Shown here piece by piece: positions 1 to 8,937 of a stretch of 64,000 nucleotides of DNA. The DNA is from Lachnospiraceae bacterium (lineage in GTDB: Bacteria > Bacillota > Clostridia > Lachnospirales > Lachnospiraceae), in assembly GCA_017521605.1 (NCBI GenBank), contig JAFXCD010000023.1, positions 24,326-88,325 on the forward strand. The letters are read 5' to 3'. A program made the translations under genes and the position numbers. The notes under the pieces are model-generated. The model did no database searches and was not told the origin of the DNA. It worked only from the letters and a program-made list of their open reading frames with translations. Positions within the stretch are counted from its first letter, which is position 1. Every line of letters begins with the position of its first letter.

Positions 1-2
1 GA

Positions 3-167
3 CATTTCTGCCATAGTAAAAAGGTGAGAATTCCCGGTACGGAAGATATGGTGAAAGAATATGAAGACCCATGGTTTCATTTGAGAGGAGCCTGCAAAGG
101 AATTGTATTAGGAGGGATTGTGGCTTTGTTATCCGCAGGATTGATACAATTAATGTTGATTTTTTGA
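3..167 (+). CDS. C-terminal end of an unidentified membrane protein (5' truncated by window)
   Basis: The third frame is open from the window edge to a TGA, giving the last 54 residues. A charged, aromatic stretch (PGTEDMVKEYEDPWFHLRG) is followed by a hydrophobic segment of about 20 residues that runs to the C-terminus, so the protein ends in a membrane helix. I do not recognise the family. A weak inverted repeat (GTTGaaaa...CCAAC) just downstream could act as its terminator but overlaps the promoter region of the sigma gene. Confidence 0.6.
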   Translation, partial: HFCHSKKVRIPGTEDMVKEYEDPWFHLRGACKGIVLGGIVALLSAGLIQLMLIF

Positions 168-193
168 TAAAATAAAAGAAGTTGAAAATTTTT

Positions 194-220
194 CCAACCT
201 TTCCAAAACTCTAGTGTCTA
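194..220 (+). promoter_or_regulatory. ECF-type promoter upstream of the sigma factor gene
   Basis: CCAACCTTT (194-202) and GTGTCTA (214-220) match the usual AAC...CGTC pattern of ECF sigma promoters. The gap is 17 nt between AAC (196-198) and GTC (216-218). It lies 34 bp before the start codon of a sigma factor gene, which suggests autoregulation. The match is by eye. Confidence 0.55.
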
Positions 221-253
221 TATAAGTGAAAGCTTTCAAAGAGGTGAAAACAA

Positions 254-1915
254 ATGAACAAACAAGATGCAGAAAAAGTGATAACAGAATATGTAAAACC
301 GATTTTTGGATTTGCGCTGAAGCGTTGCAAGAGTGAGCAGGATGCAGAAGATTTGGCGCAGGAGATCGTGCTGAAAGCGTTTAAGGCACTTCTTATCAAG
401 GATAGTATCGTGGATGCAGGTAAATTCATCTGGACCATTGCCCATAACACACTTAGTAATTATTACCGTGGTATGGCAAAGGCTATGGTGGGAGTATCTA
501 TCGACGAAGTAGCAGAGACGTTGGCGGACCCTAATACAGTCGAGGATGCAGATGATGACAGGGAAGTAATAGGCAAATTGCAAAAGGAAGTTGCCTACCT
601 TTCCAAGTTGCAGAGACGTATTGTCATTGCGTATTATTTTGAAAATCGGAAGCAGGCGGACATTGCCCGGGAACTGGAAATTCCGGAAGGCACGGTTAAG
701 TGGCACTTGTTTGAGGCAAAGAAAGAGTTGAAAAGAGGTATGGATAAGATGAGAGAAGCAAGTGAATTGAAATTTAACCCTATTAAGTTTGAAGTATATG
801 GTGTGAGTGGTTCTGTTGGAACAAAATCACCGGATGAGTTCTTACGTTCAGCGCTGTCACAAAATATTTGTTACTGTATACGCAAAGAAGCAAAGACCAT
901 AAATGAGATTGCAGAGAATTTAGCTGTTTCGCCGGTGTTTGTAGAAGGGGAAGTGGAGTTTTTAGAGGAGTATGGATTTTTGCTAAAGCAGAAGGACAGG
1001 TATATTGCTAACTTCTTGATTGAAGAGTCTACAGAAGCAGAACTGCTTATGTATAATGATTTGAACAAGCAAGTTGCAGAATTGTTTGCAAATAATCTGT
1101 ATGAAGATCTGATGAACAGTGGCATTTTGGAGGATTCAGGTATCCTTTGCAATCAAACGGACGACTCCATAGGAGCAGGCGAGCTGAAAAAAGCGGATAA
1201 AAATTATCTTCTGTGGACACTGATTCCCTATATTACGGCTTCTTCCGGAAAGTCCTTGATGGATAAGAAGATTTCCTTTGAAGAAGTAGCAACCATACGA
1301 CCGGATGGGGCAGAAAATATCTACCATGCAGAAGTGCTATTAGGGGAAATGAACTTGCCGGAAGAGTTTGCGTTTTTTAAAAGATTTGGCCCTATGTGGA
1401 ATGGGATCGGACAACAGATGATGTGGCAGATGGATTCGCCGTGGTCGGATAGGACCAATCCGATGGAAAGAAATATCCCCGAGGAACAGGAAAGAGTGAT
1501 GGCACTATATAACCAGGAGAAAGAGGATAAGCTGTCAAAGCGAGACTACGCATGGCTCGTTGAGCGTGGATATATCAAGACGAACGGTGATTATGACGGA
1601 GATTTTAAGTCAGCATGGCAGATAGTGATCTTAACCAATCCGGAAATTAAAAACAAGTTACTTTCCGTTGGAGAAAGAATTAAAGAAAAGTATCAGGCAG
1701 AGTTTGAAGCATTGAAGGCTCCTTATGTGGAGGCTGTACTTCGGACCGTTCCTGCACACTTAAGAAAGGTTAAGGAGTTTGAACTGCAGTTCATTTTTCA
1801 TTCCGATGGATGGTTTTTGTTACACTGCATTAATGTCCTGTTGGAGAATGGCAAACTTCAGTTGCCTACAGAAAGTCAGAGGAAGTCCCTGACTACCATA
1901 ATATGTCCGACATAA
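254..1915 (+). CDS. Sigma-70 family (ECF-like) RNA polymerase sigma factor with long C-terminal extension
   Basis: The first ~165 residues hold region 2 (EQDAEDLAQEIVLKAFKAL, then FIWTIAHNTLSNYYRG) and region 4 (LSKLQRRIVIAYYFENRKQADIARELEIPEGTVKWHL, a helix-turn-helix), so it should direct core polymerase to specific promoters. ECF factors are usually under 200 aa. This one has about 385 further residues. The first part of the extension (about 205-255, NEIAENLAVSPVFVEGEVEFLEEYGFL) looks like a winged helix; the rest is unrecognised and has no membrane segment. SD GAGGTG precedes the ATG. No anti-sigma gene is adjacent, so the extension may do the sensing or autoinhibition (inference). Confidence 0.85.
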   Translation: MNKQDAEKVITEYVKPIFGFALKRCKSEQDAEDLAQEIVLKAFKALLIKDSIVDAGKFIWTIAHNTLSNYYRGMAKAMVGVSIDEVAETLADPNTVEDADDDREVIGKLQKEVAYLSKLQRRIVIAYYFENRKQADIARELEIPEGTVKWHLFEAKKELKRGMDKMREASELKFNPIKFEVYGVSGSVGTKSPDEFLRSALSQNICYCIRKEAKTINEIAENLAVSPVFVEGEVEFLEEYGFLLKQKDRYIANFLIEESTEAELLMYNDLNKQVAELFANNLYEDLMNSGILEDSGILCNQTDDSIGAGELKKADKNYLLWTLIPYITASSGKSLMDKKISFEEVATIRPDGAENIYHAEVLLGEMNLPEEFAFFKRFGPMWNGIGQQMMWQMDSPWSDRTNPMERNIPEEQERVMALYNQEKEDKLSKRDYAWLVERGYIKTNGDYDGDFKSAWQIVILTNPEIKNKLLSVGERIKEKYQAEFEALKAPYVEAVLRTVPAHLRKVKEFELQFIFHSDGWFLLHCINVLLENGKLQLPTESQRKSLTTIICPT

Positions 1916-1918
1916 TAT

Positions 1919-1953
1919 AACGGGGCTGTTACACATGGTGTAGCAGCCCCGTT
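1919..1953. terminator. Strong hairpin between convergent genes (bidirectional terminator)
   Basis: A 16-bp stem (1919-1934 with 1938-1953, core CGGGGCTG/CAGCCCCG, one G-U pair) closes a 3-nt loop. It sits between the stops of two convergent genes. Neither strand has a long U-tract, but the stem is very stable. Confidence 0.75.
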
Positions 1954-1959
1954 AAAGTT

Positions 1960-2583
1960 CTATTTTGGTATTACCGTGTAGCTTAAATCACCTGAAAGAT
2001 CGGAAATGATTAAGCCGAAGTCAATGGAGCCTCCTGCCGGTATTTTGGCATTATGGTCTTCGTTGGTAACAATCAGAGTGTCGCCGTCCAGACTGTATTT
2101 TCCGCGCCATCCGCTGTCGATAGCAGTGCCTTCGCCTACTTTGACACGAAGAGTCCAACCGTTTGTCGCGGTGTCTGTATTGTTGGTAAGTACCATGTTC
2201 ATGCGATAAAACTTAGGACTTTCTCCCCAGTTATCATCTGTATTAATGTCCAGGGTAAATGCATCTTTGGGTAATTCCGCAGAGGGAGTATCCGGTGCTT
2301 CGGTAGCAAACGGTTCTGCTGTGGGTGCCTCTGTTGCTGAAGGGGCACTTGTCGCTACCGGAGCTTCTGACTGGGGAGCCTCTGTAGGCTCAGGGGTAAT
2401 GTTCTCCGTAGATGTCTGCAGATTTTCAGAAGTGGCAGGTTCCGGTGTGGATGCAGTAGCAGAAGCATTGTTTGCAGGAGTACTTTTTCCGGCATTCAGA
2501 CCAAACATAAATGCAAGTAAAACGAGAAGAATTACTACTGCTATGGAAAGTATCATAATTATCAAATTCTTTTTGTCTTTCAT
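1960..2583 (-). CDS. Membrane-anchored protein with CBM2-like carbohydrate-binding domain
   Basis: A short basic N-terminus is followed by one membrane helix (about residues 7-29). A low-complexity Ala/Ser/Thr/Pro/Glu linker of ~70 residues leads to a ~100-residue C-terminal domain. That domain carries NNTDTATNGWTLRVKV, then W.GKYSLDGDTLIVTN and IPAGGSIDFGLI, the spacing of CBM2-type cellulose-binding modules (Trp near the N-terminus, Pro-Gly-Gly then FG). It is probably displayed outside the cell. The start is the ATG at 2583, which has GGAGG 5 nt upstream; an in-frame TTG at 2595 lies before that SD. The neighbouring sigma factor recalls RsgI-type sensors (CBM outside, sigma regulation inside), but no RsgI anti-sigma domain is present. 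Confidence 0.65.
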   Translation of the reverse strand: MKDKKNLIIMILSIAVVILLVLLAFMFGLNAGKSTPANNASATASTPEPATSENLQTSTENITPEPTEAPQSEAPVATSAPSATEAPTAEPFATEAPDTPSAELPKDAFTLDINTDDNWGESPKFYRMNMVLTNNTDTATNGWTLRVKVGEGTAIDSGWRGKYSLDGDTLIVTNEDHNAKIPAGGSIDFGLIISDLSGDLSYTVIPK

Positions 2584-2803
2584 AAGTTCCTCCAAAAGAT
2601 AATTGTTGATATAGGTATTATGCTATTCCATAATAGAATAAAATGAAAATTCGTTTTTGGCAATAATATACGATTTATTTTTTAAAATCTTATTCAAAAT
2701 GACAATGATAAAAGCGTAATTTATATGGAAAAAAGCGGTGTATCATGATAAAATAATAATGATGCGTTAGCACCACAGAAAAATAAAAGGATGGGGTATA
2801 TTT

Positions 2804-3751
2804 ATGAAATTAACAAATGAACAATTAAAAGCTATTTATTTCGGGGCATACAGTTTTGCGGAAACAGAGGATGGTTATCTAAAGTCCTTTCAGTACAATC
2901 AGGACCAGATGAATCATTTAAAAGAGGTTTTTGATTTCTGGTTTGAAAGATGTGATGCCGGCAGTGCAAAGACCTTGGAATTTACCACTACAGCTACAAG
3001 CTTTTCTTTTGATTACAAAATCGTATGGATGGGTTCGCCGGATTCCATCGAGCTGGCTGTGGATGGTGTGATTACAGATATCCGCTATGTGGCACAAATT
3101 GATAAAGAGGGTAAGCTTTCTTTTACATTACCGGAAGGGGAGAAGTCAGTAATCCTATATACACCTGCAGATGCTACTATGTGGATTAAGAATTTTGAGA
3201 TTGACGGAGAGTACACACCTGCAGTAAAGGGAGAAAAGGTGCTTTGGCTGGGAGACTCCATAACTCAGGGCTTTGGTCCTCTTCGTTCCGCCCAGACCTA
3301 TGTAAGTGTGGCAAACCGTTTGCTGAATTATGATATTGTAAATCAGGGAATCGGCGGATATATATATGACCCTAAGATTCTGATGAAAATGGAGGGTTAT
3401 ACCCCTGATAAGATTATTGTAGCACTGGGAACCAATCAGTTTGGTACAGAGACCATGGATGACATTGAAGAGTATTATGAGAAGCTGATGGGTATTTATG
3501 GAGATACTCCGGTGCTTTGTATCCTTCCTTTGTGGAGAGGGGATGTGGAAGGCGGCGAACCTACATTGATAGAGTTCTGCGGCAAATTAAAGAAAATTGC
3601 AGAAAAGTACGATAATGTAACTATCGTGGATGGTTTTAAACTGGTTCCCCATTTGGAGGAATATTTCCTGGATAAGCTACACCCCAACTGTCTGGGTTGT
3701 GAGTGGTACGGCCGGAATCTGGTGGAAGAAATTCGTAAGAATGGTTTCTAA
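2804..3751 (+). CDS. SGNH/GDSL-type esterase (carbohydrate esterase-like)
   Basis: Residues 1-140 form a beta-rich N-terminal domain and residues ~143-315 an SGNH hydrolase. The blocks are visible: GDSITQG (block I, nucleophile Ser152), NQGIGG (block II), ALGTNQFG (block III) and DKLHPN near residue 290 (Asp/His of block V). Two-domain SGNH enzymes of this layout usually remove acetyl groups from plant or bacterial polysaccharides. There is no signal peptide, so it may act in the cytoplasm on imported oligosaccharides. It stands alone; the next gene is 46 bp away. Confidence 0.8.
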   Translation: MKLTNEQLKAIYFGAYSFAETEDGYLKSFQYNQDQMNHLKEVFDFWFERCDAGSAKTLEFTTTATSFSFDYKIVWMGSPDSIELAVDGVITDIRYVAQIDKEGKLSFTLPEGEKSVILYTPADATMWIKNFEIDGEYTPAVKGEKVLWLGDSITQGFGPLRSAQTYVSVANRLLNYDIVNQGIGGYIYDPKILMKMEGYTPDKIIVALGTNQFGTETMDDIEEYYEKLMGIYGDTPVLCILPLWRGDVEGGEPTLIEFCGKLKKIAEKYDNVTIVDGFKLVPHLEEYFLDKLHPNCLGCEWYGRNLVEEIRKNGF

Positions 3752-3797
3752 AATATAGATACAAAGGATAAAATGACAGAGTACAAAGGGAAAAAGT

Positions 3798-4445
3798 ATG
3801 GGAGTGTCTATTACCATTTTGAAATATGTGGGCATTATTTTGGCTGGATATATTATTGGTTCTTCCAGTATGTCCTTTTACATATCAAAATTCAAGAAGA
3901 TTAATCTAAAGGAAAAAGGCTCCAAAAATTTAGGAGCTTCCAATACATTAGCCATTATTGGTAAAAAAGCGGCAGCAGCCGTGCTGGTGCATGATGTACT
4001 GAAGTCCTTTTTTGCTATATTGGCAGTGCGCTTGCTTTTTGATATCCCCTACAATAAGGTGGATTGGCTGTTGGCAGCAGTAGGTGTGGCGGCGGTGCTG
4101 GGACATATTTTCCCATTCTATCTGAAATTCAAGGGTGGAAAAGGATTTGCTACATACATAGGATTGATTTTCGGATTGGACTGGCGATTGTTTCTGGCTG
4201 TGGTGGGAATCATTTTCCTGGTGGCTTTTATTACAGATTATATTGTGGCCGGTACCTTTAGTACAATTACTATTGGACCATTATACTATTTGGTGATACA
4301 ACCATCATTAATAGTGGCTGGTATTGTAGCTATCGGCTCACTGGTGATTTTGTGGAAGCATCGTGAAAATATTATAAATCTGAAAAACGGTAGTGAAATG
4401 AAGATTCGCAGTGCGTTTCAAAATAAATACAAACAAGCAAGTTAA
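3798..4445 (+). CDS. plsY: Acyl-phosphate:glycerol-3-phosphate acyltransferase
   Basis: PlsY transfers an acyl group from acyl-phosphate to glycerol-3-phosphate, the first acylation step of phospholipid synthesis, in the cytoplasmic membrane. The family motifs are present: GSKNLGASN (about residues 41-49), GHIFPFYLKFKGGKGFAT (about 102-119) and several membrane helices. Length (215 aa) is normal. A 14-bp gap separates it from the ABC exporter gene, so the two may be co-transcribed. Confidence 0.9.
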   Translation: MGVSITILKYVGIILAGYIIGSSSMSFYISKFKKINLKEKGSKNLGASNTLAIIGKKAAAAVLVHDVLKSFFAILAVRLLFDIPYNKVDWLLAAVGVAAVLGHIFPFYLKFKGGKGFATYIGLIFGLDWRLFLAVVGIIFLVAFITDYIVAGTFSTITIGPLYYLVIQPSLIVAGIVAIGSLVILWKHRENIINLKNGSEMKIRSAFQNKYKQAS

Positions 4446-4459
4446 TAGGAGGAAAGAAC

Positions 4460-6283
4460 ATGGCACCAAGAGGTGGTTCTATGCGAGGGGGATATTTAAC
4501 AGAAGAGGAAAAGGCTAACATGCCAAAGGTTACCTTGCCCTTATTAAAACGCATTTTTTCTTATTTGGCGCCCTACTGGAAGCAGATGGCAGTGGTACTT
4601 ATCTGTATCATTGTTTCTTCCGCATTTGGTTTATTACCCTCCGTACTGACAGGAAAGATTATTGACGAAGGTCTCATTGGGCAGAATATGCGGATGCTGG
4701 TGATTCTGATTATCACATCCTTGGGCGTGACGCTGGGAGCAAATTTGATCCGAGTGGCAGAGAGTTATTTGAATACCTGGATTGCCCAGCATATTACCTA
4801 TGATATGCGTAATAAGATGTATAAGCATTTACAGCAGATGTCACAGGGCTTTTTTACTTCCAATAATCAGGGCGATATTATAACCCGAATGACCAGTGAT
4901 ATTTCCGGTGTGGAAAGGGTAATTACCAGTACCTTTACCAGTATTTTGTCCAACGTAATTACTCTGGTAGTGGCTATGATTATTATGTTTCAAGAAAGCT
5001 GGATACTGGCATTGGTGGGTATGCTGGTGATTCCTTTGTTTACCATTCCCACCAGATGGGCAGGTAAGACCAGATGGACCCTGACTCAGGAATCCCAGGA
5101 ATGCAATGATGAAATCAATGGTATTTTAAATGAAACACTGTCTGTCAGCGGTCAGCTTTTGGTAAAACTGTTTGGCAGGGAGAATTACGAATATGAAAAA
5201 TACCAAAATGCAAATCAGCGGATGATACGCTTGAATATCAAGGAAAGTATGGCCGGACGCTGGTTCATGGTGATTATAAACACATTTTCCAGTGTGGGTC
5301 CCATGTTACTTTATCTGGTAGGCGGTATTCTCATGATGAAGTATAATTCCGACCTGACAGTGGGTGACATTACGGTTTTGGTGACCTTGCTTGGCAGAAT
5401 GTACGGACCGGTAAACTCTCTTCTGAATATGCAAGTGGAATGGATTCGTTCCATGGCCCTGTTTACTCGTATTTTTGAGTATTATGATATGCCTGTTGAG
5501 ATTAAGAATGCAGAGGATGCTATTATACCGAAAAGTACTCAGGGAAATGTGGAATTTAAGCATGTAGAGTTTGCGTACAATGAAGAACGTAAGATTTTAA
5601 AGGATATTAATTTTGAGTTGAAGAGTGGTAACAGTATTGCCATCGTAGGGCCTTCCGGTTCTGGTAAGAGTACCATTGTAAATCTGATTCCCAGATTGTA
5701 TGATGTGTTGGGCGGAGAGGTGACCTTTGATGGCGTGGATGTGCGTAAGCTGGATTTGGAATATCTGCGTAATCAGATAGGTATAGTATCACAGGAAACA
5801 TATCTGTTTAATGGTACAATCCGTGAAAACCTGCTTTATGCAAAGCCGGATGCTACGGAAGAAGAGATGATTGAAGCTTGTAAAAAAGCCAACATCTATG
5901 AGTTCGTACAGAAACAGGAAAAGGGACTGGATGCCATGGTAGGTAACAGAGGTCTGAAGCTGTCCGGTGGTGAAAAACAGCGACTTTCTATAGCTCGTGT
6001 ACTTTTGAAGGACCCTGTTCTGTTTATTTTCGATGAAGCGACGGCATCCTTGGATTCCATCTCTGAAAGTAAGATTCAGGAGGCAATTAATCCGATTATT
6101 GAATCCAGAACCAGTATCCTTATCGCCCATCGTCTGTCCACCATTCTGGCTGCAGATGAAATTTTGGTAATTAAGGATGGTGTAATTGCGGAAAGAGGTG
6201 TACATGAAGAGCTGGTAAAAGCCGGTGGAACCTATACTGAGCTCTATGAAACACAGTTTGGAAAAGCTCTGGAAAAACAGTAA
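4460..6283 (+). CDS. ABC transporter, fused permease and ATP-binding protein (exporter type)
   Basis: This is a half-transporter of the MsbA/LmrA type: six membrane helices (about residues 40-330), then a nucleotide-binding domain. Walker A GPSGSGKST is near residue 397, the signature LSGGEKQR near 500, Walker B VLFIFDEA near 520 and the H-loop AHRLS after it. SD AGGAGG lies 7 nt before the ATG. There is no C39 peptidase domain, so it is not a bacteriocin-processing exporter. The substrate is unknown; drugs or lipids are common. Transcription ends at the terminator at 6368. Confidence 0.88.
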   Translation: MAPRGGSMRGGYLTEEEKANMPKVTLPLLKRIFSYLAPYWKQMAVVLICIIVSSAFGLLPSVLTGKIIDEGLIGQNMRMLVILIITSLGVTLGANLIRVAESYLNTWIAQHITYDMRNKMYKHLQQMSQGFFTSNNQGDIITRMTSDISGVERVITSTFTSILSNVITLVVAMIIMFQESWILALVGMLVIPLFTIPTRWAGKTRWTLTQESQECNDEINGILNETLSVSGQLLVKLFGRENYEYEKYQNANQRMIRLNIKESMAGRWFMVIINTFSSVGPMLLYLVGGILMMKYNSDLTVGDITVLVTLLGRMYGPVNSLLNMQVEWIRSMALFTRIFEYYDMPVEIKNAEDAIIPKSTQGNVEFKHVEFAYNEERKILKDINFELKSGNSIAIVGPSGSGKSTIVNLIPRLYDVLGGEVTFDGVDVRKLDLEYLRNQIGIVSQETYLFNGTIRENLLYAKPDATEEEMIEACKKANIYEFVQKQEKGLDAMVGNRGLKLSGGEKQRLSIARVLLKDPVLFIFDEATASLDSISESKIQEAINPIIESRTSILIAHRLSTILAADEILVIKDGVIAERGVHEELVKAGGTYTELYETQFGKALEKQ

Positions 6284-6367
6284 TTTGTAATTTATCGTTT
6301 TATCAAATTAGTGCGAGTTAGTAAAATGCCTATAAATAAATTGAATCAATGGTAAAATTTGTATAAA

Positions 6368-6399
6368 AGACCGAAATTCAGCTTTCGGTCTTTTTTTTT
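6368..6399 (+). terminator. Rho-independent terminator after the ABC exporter gene
   Basis: A 9-bp stem AGACCGAAA/TTTCGGTCT (6368-6376 with 6383-6391) is followed by an unbroken run of T. It separates the ABC gene from the polysaccharide operon. A TATAAT at 6414-6419 just downstream may be the -10 box of the operon, although no convincing -35 was found. Confidence 0.9.
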
Positions 6400-6473
6400 A
6401 TGTCGATAAATGTTATAATTTAGTTGACAATGGGGTACTATGGGGAAAAAGAGAGAAAAAGGAATTGTAAAAA

Positions 6474-6758
6474 ATGTCGAAAACGATTAAGGAATGGAGC
6501 AAACAATATCAGTTACGTTATGCAGCAGGGCGATTTTATCTGCTGGATATGGAACAGACAGGTGTGCCATATAAACGTCCTATGGAAATGAATGCAATTG
6601 GGACAGAAATATGGAAGATGTTGGTGGAAGGCTATACCACGGAGCAGATTGTACAAAAGCTGGCAAGTGAGTATGAAGCAGATGCGGAAGATATTGGTGA
6701 AGATGTATTACAGTTTCAAAAGAGCTTGATAATGTACGGAGTGAAAATAGGGGAATAA
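6474..6758 (+). CDS. PqqD-like protein (peptide-binding RRE type), first gene of the Pel operon
   Basis: At 94 aa it has the length and pattern of PqqD family proteins: MNAIGTEIWKMLVEGYTTEQIVQKLASEY, then an acidic helix and LIMYGVKI. PqqD folds normally bind the leader of a ribosomally made peptide and deliver it to a modifying enzyme. Here it lies 3 bp before the PelD-like gene, with no peptide or radical SAM gene beside it. The N-terminal domain of the PqqD-HprK fusion at 32106-33272 has the same pattern (NATG..LWKLL...T.EEL...YGIVI), so the two may serve related peptides (inference). Confidence 0.75.
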   Translation: MSKTIKEWSKQYQLRYAAGRFYLLDMEQTGVPYKRPMEMNAIGTEIWKMLVEGYTTEQIVQKLASEYEADAEDIGEDVLQFQKSLIMYGVKIGE

Positions 6759-6761
6759 AGA

Positions 6762-8933
6762 ATGAATATTTTATTAATCGGTGGTTCCGGGAGTTTTATT
6801 AACAACCTGATTATTAAGTTAAATAAAGAGGGACACAGAATTTATCTTTTGACCGGTAGCCGCTATAAACAGGCACCATATCAGAAGGTATTTGAACGCT
6901 ATGATTTTACATATGATTGTGCCTGTCTGGATGAGATATTTAAGAGTATAGATCCGGATTTGACATTATTTATGGGTGCGCATGATACGAATTTCAGGTG
7001 GCAGGAGGAAAAGGATGCGGTTCGTTTTTCTGCCAGTCTGATGAATATTCTTATGGCATATTCCATGAATAATGTGGGTAGATTTATTTATCTGTCATCA
7101 GATGAAGTATATGGTTATGATTATGACAGGTTTATTACAGAGGAAAGTCCTACAGCACCTTCAACATTGCGGGGTATGGTAATAGCACAGGGAGAGGAAT
7201 TATGTAGAAGCTTCCGTATGAACAGAGGACTGGATATTCTGACATTGCGTATTGATAATATTTACAGTATTCCCCAGGAACGAAAGGATGTAAATAACAA
7301 TATATGCGCACGTATGTGTCTTGAGGCATTGGAAAAGGGAACTATATCCATAACCTATGATCATTTAATGTCATTCATGTATGAAACAGACGCTGTAGAG
7401 TTTATTTATCGTTTTGTGCAGGCAGACAGCCAAAAGTATTCCATCTACAATTTGTCCGTGTCAGAAGCAGTTTCCGAACAGGAACTGGCACAGATGGTTC
7501 GTGAAGCGGTAGGTGGTGAAATTGAAATTAAATATTCCGAAAAACTGGGTCAAAGAAGAGTACTTTCCAATAATCGTATGTGTGAGGAATTTAATATTCC
7601 GTTAAACTGTGACTTGGAAGCCATTATTCAAAGAATGGCAGAGCATATGAAGAAGAATAGTCATATTTTTCTTCGTGGAGAGCAGGAAAAGTTACCATGG
7701 TGGAAAAGACTTATGAATAAAGCCGGATGGTTTATTCATGCCATGATTCCATTTGTAGAGAATTTGATTTGTTTTGTGCCATTTTTTATGATTAATAATC
7801 GTACTGCAGACAGTGCATATTTTGCAAATTTGGATTTGTATTTATTATATGTATTATTGTTTGCTATTATTTATGGACAGCAGCAGGCTACATTCTCGGC
7901 AGTGCTTGCTACAGCAGGTTATTGTTTTAGACAAATGTATGAACGTTCCGGCTTTGAATTAATGCTGGATTCCAATACATATATATGGATTGCACAGCTG
8001 TTTATTTTAGGATTGACTATCGGTTATATGAAGGATAAATTAAATATTCTGAAGAGAGAAAGTGAAGAAGAACAGGAATTCTTGTCAGTTCAACTTAGTG
8101 ATATTCAGGATATTAATAATAGTAATGTACGTGTAAAGGATGCTTTGGAAACCCAGATTGTAAATCAGAATGACAGTATTGGTAAAATATATAGTATCAC
8201 ATCATCTCTTGACCAATATAGTGCGGAAGAAGTGTTATTCTATGCAACAGAAATCCTGGTACAGCTATTTGGAAGCAGGGATGTAGCCATTTATACTATT
8301 TCCAATAATGAGTATGCCAGATTGTTTTCTGCTACCTCTCAAACCGCAAGAGGAATGGGGAATTCCATTAAATATGCAGAAATGGGTGAGTTTTATAGAA
8401 CCTTAATGGAAAGGAAAGTTTATATCAATAAGGATTTAGATGAAAAATATCCACTTATGGCCAATGCGATTTTTGAAGGAGAGAAGATGCAGATGATTCT
8501 TTGTATCTGGGGGATTCCATGGGAAAGAATGACATTAAGTCAGGCAAATCAGCTAACAGTTGTCAGCGCTCTGATTCAAAATGCAGTGTTGCGTGCAAAC
8601 AGATATCTTAAGGTTTTGGAAAGCGAGAGATATGTGGCAGGAACGCGTATTATGGAAACTAAAGCATTTTCAGCGTTGTCACATGCATTTATGAATGCAG
8701 AAAGTAAGGGATTGACAGATAGTACTTTGCTAAGAGTAAAGTCGGGGTCTAATGATCCGAAACAGGCAGGTATGTTTTTGGAAGCCAAATTACGAGATAC
8801 AGATTATATTGGTACTTTAGAGGATGGAAAGCTTTACATATTGTTGTCCAATACCAGCAAAGAGCATTCACTACATGTAATTGACAGAATGGCTAATATG
8901 GGTGTGGACATCGAGGTGATGGAGGAAATGTAA
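6762..8933 (+). CDS. pelD: PelD-like c-di-GMP receptor with N-terminal degenerate SDR domain
   Basis: Four parts are visible. Residues 1-~300 are an extended SDR/epimerase fold (GGSGSF nucleotide loop, LSSDEVYG), but the catalytic Tyr-x3-Lys position reads LRGMV, so activity is unlikely. Residues ~320-430 hold four membrane helices. A coiled coil and a GAF domain follow (~430-620). The C-terminus is a degenerate GGDEF with LEDGKLY in place of GGDEF and RDTD (678-681) at the right distance for an inhibitory-site RxxD. PelD in Pseudomonas and Bacillus cereus binds c-di-GMP at RxxD and switches on Pel synthesis, so this should be the c-di-GMP gate of the operon. The SDR domain may help position a sugar nucleotide (inference). 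Confidence 0.85.
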   Translation: MNILLIGGSGSFINNLIIKLNKEGHRIYLLTGSRYKQAPYQKVFERYDFTYDCACLDEIFKSIDPDLTLFMGAHDTNFRWQEEKDAVRFSASLMNILMAYSMNNVGRFIYLSSDEVYGYDYDRFITEESPTAPSTLRGMVIAQGEELCRSFRMNRGLDILTLRIDNIYSIPQERKDVNNNICARMCLEALEKGTISITYDHLMSFMYETDAVEFIYRFVQADSQKYSIYNLSVSEAVSEQELAQMVREAVGGEIEIKYSEKLGQRRVLSNNRMCEEFNIPLNCDLEAIIQRMAEHMKKNSHIFLRGEQEKLPWWKRLMNKAGWFIHAMIPFVENLICFVPFFMINNRTADSAYFANLDLYLLYVLLFAIIYGQQQATFSAVLATAGYCFRQMYERSGFELMLDSNTYIWIAQLFILGLTIGYMKDKLNILKRESEEEQEFLSVQLSDIQDINNSNVRVKDALETQIVNQNDSIGKIYSITSSLDQYSAEEVLFYATEILVQLFGSRDVAIYTISNNEYARLFSATSQTARGMGNSIKYAEMGEFYRTLMERKVYINKDLDEKYPLMANAIFEGEKMQMILCIWGIPWERMTLSQANQLTVVSALIQNAVLRANRYLKVLESERYVAGTRIMETKAFSALSHAFMNAESKGLTDSTLLRVKSGSNDPKQAGMFLEAKLRDTDYIGTLEDGKLYILLSNTSKEHSLHVIDRMANMGVDIEVMEEM

Positions 8934-8937
8934 GAGC

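Noticed and set aside
4460-6283. ABC exporter upstream as part of the Pel operon
   Set aside because: A strong terminator (6368-6399) lies between them and no pel cluster known to me includes such a transporter.
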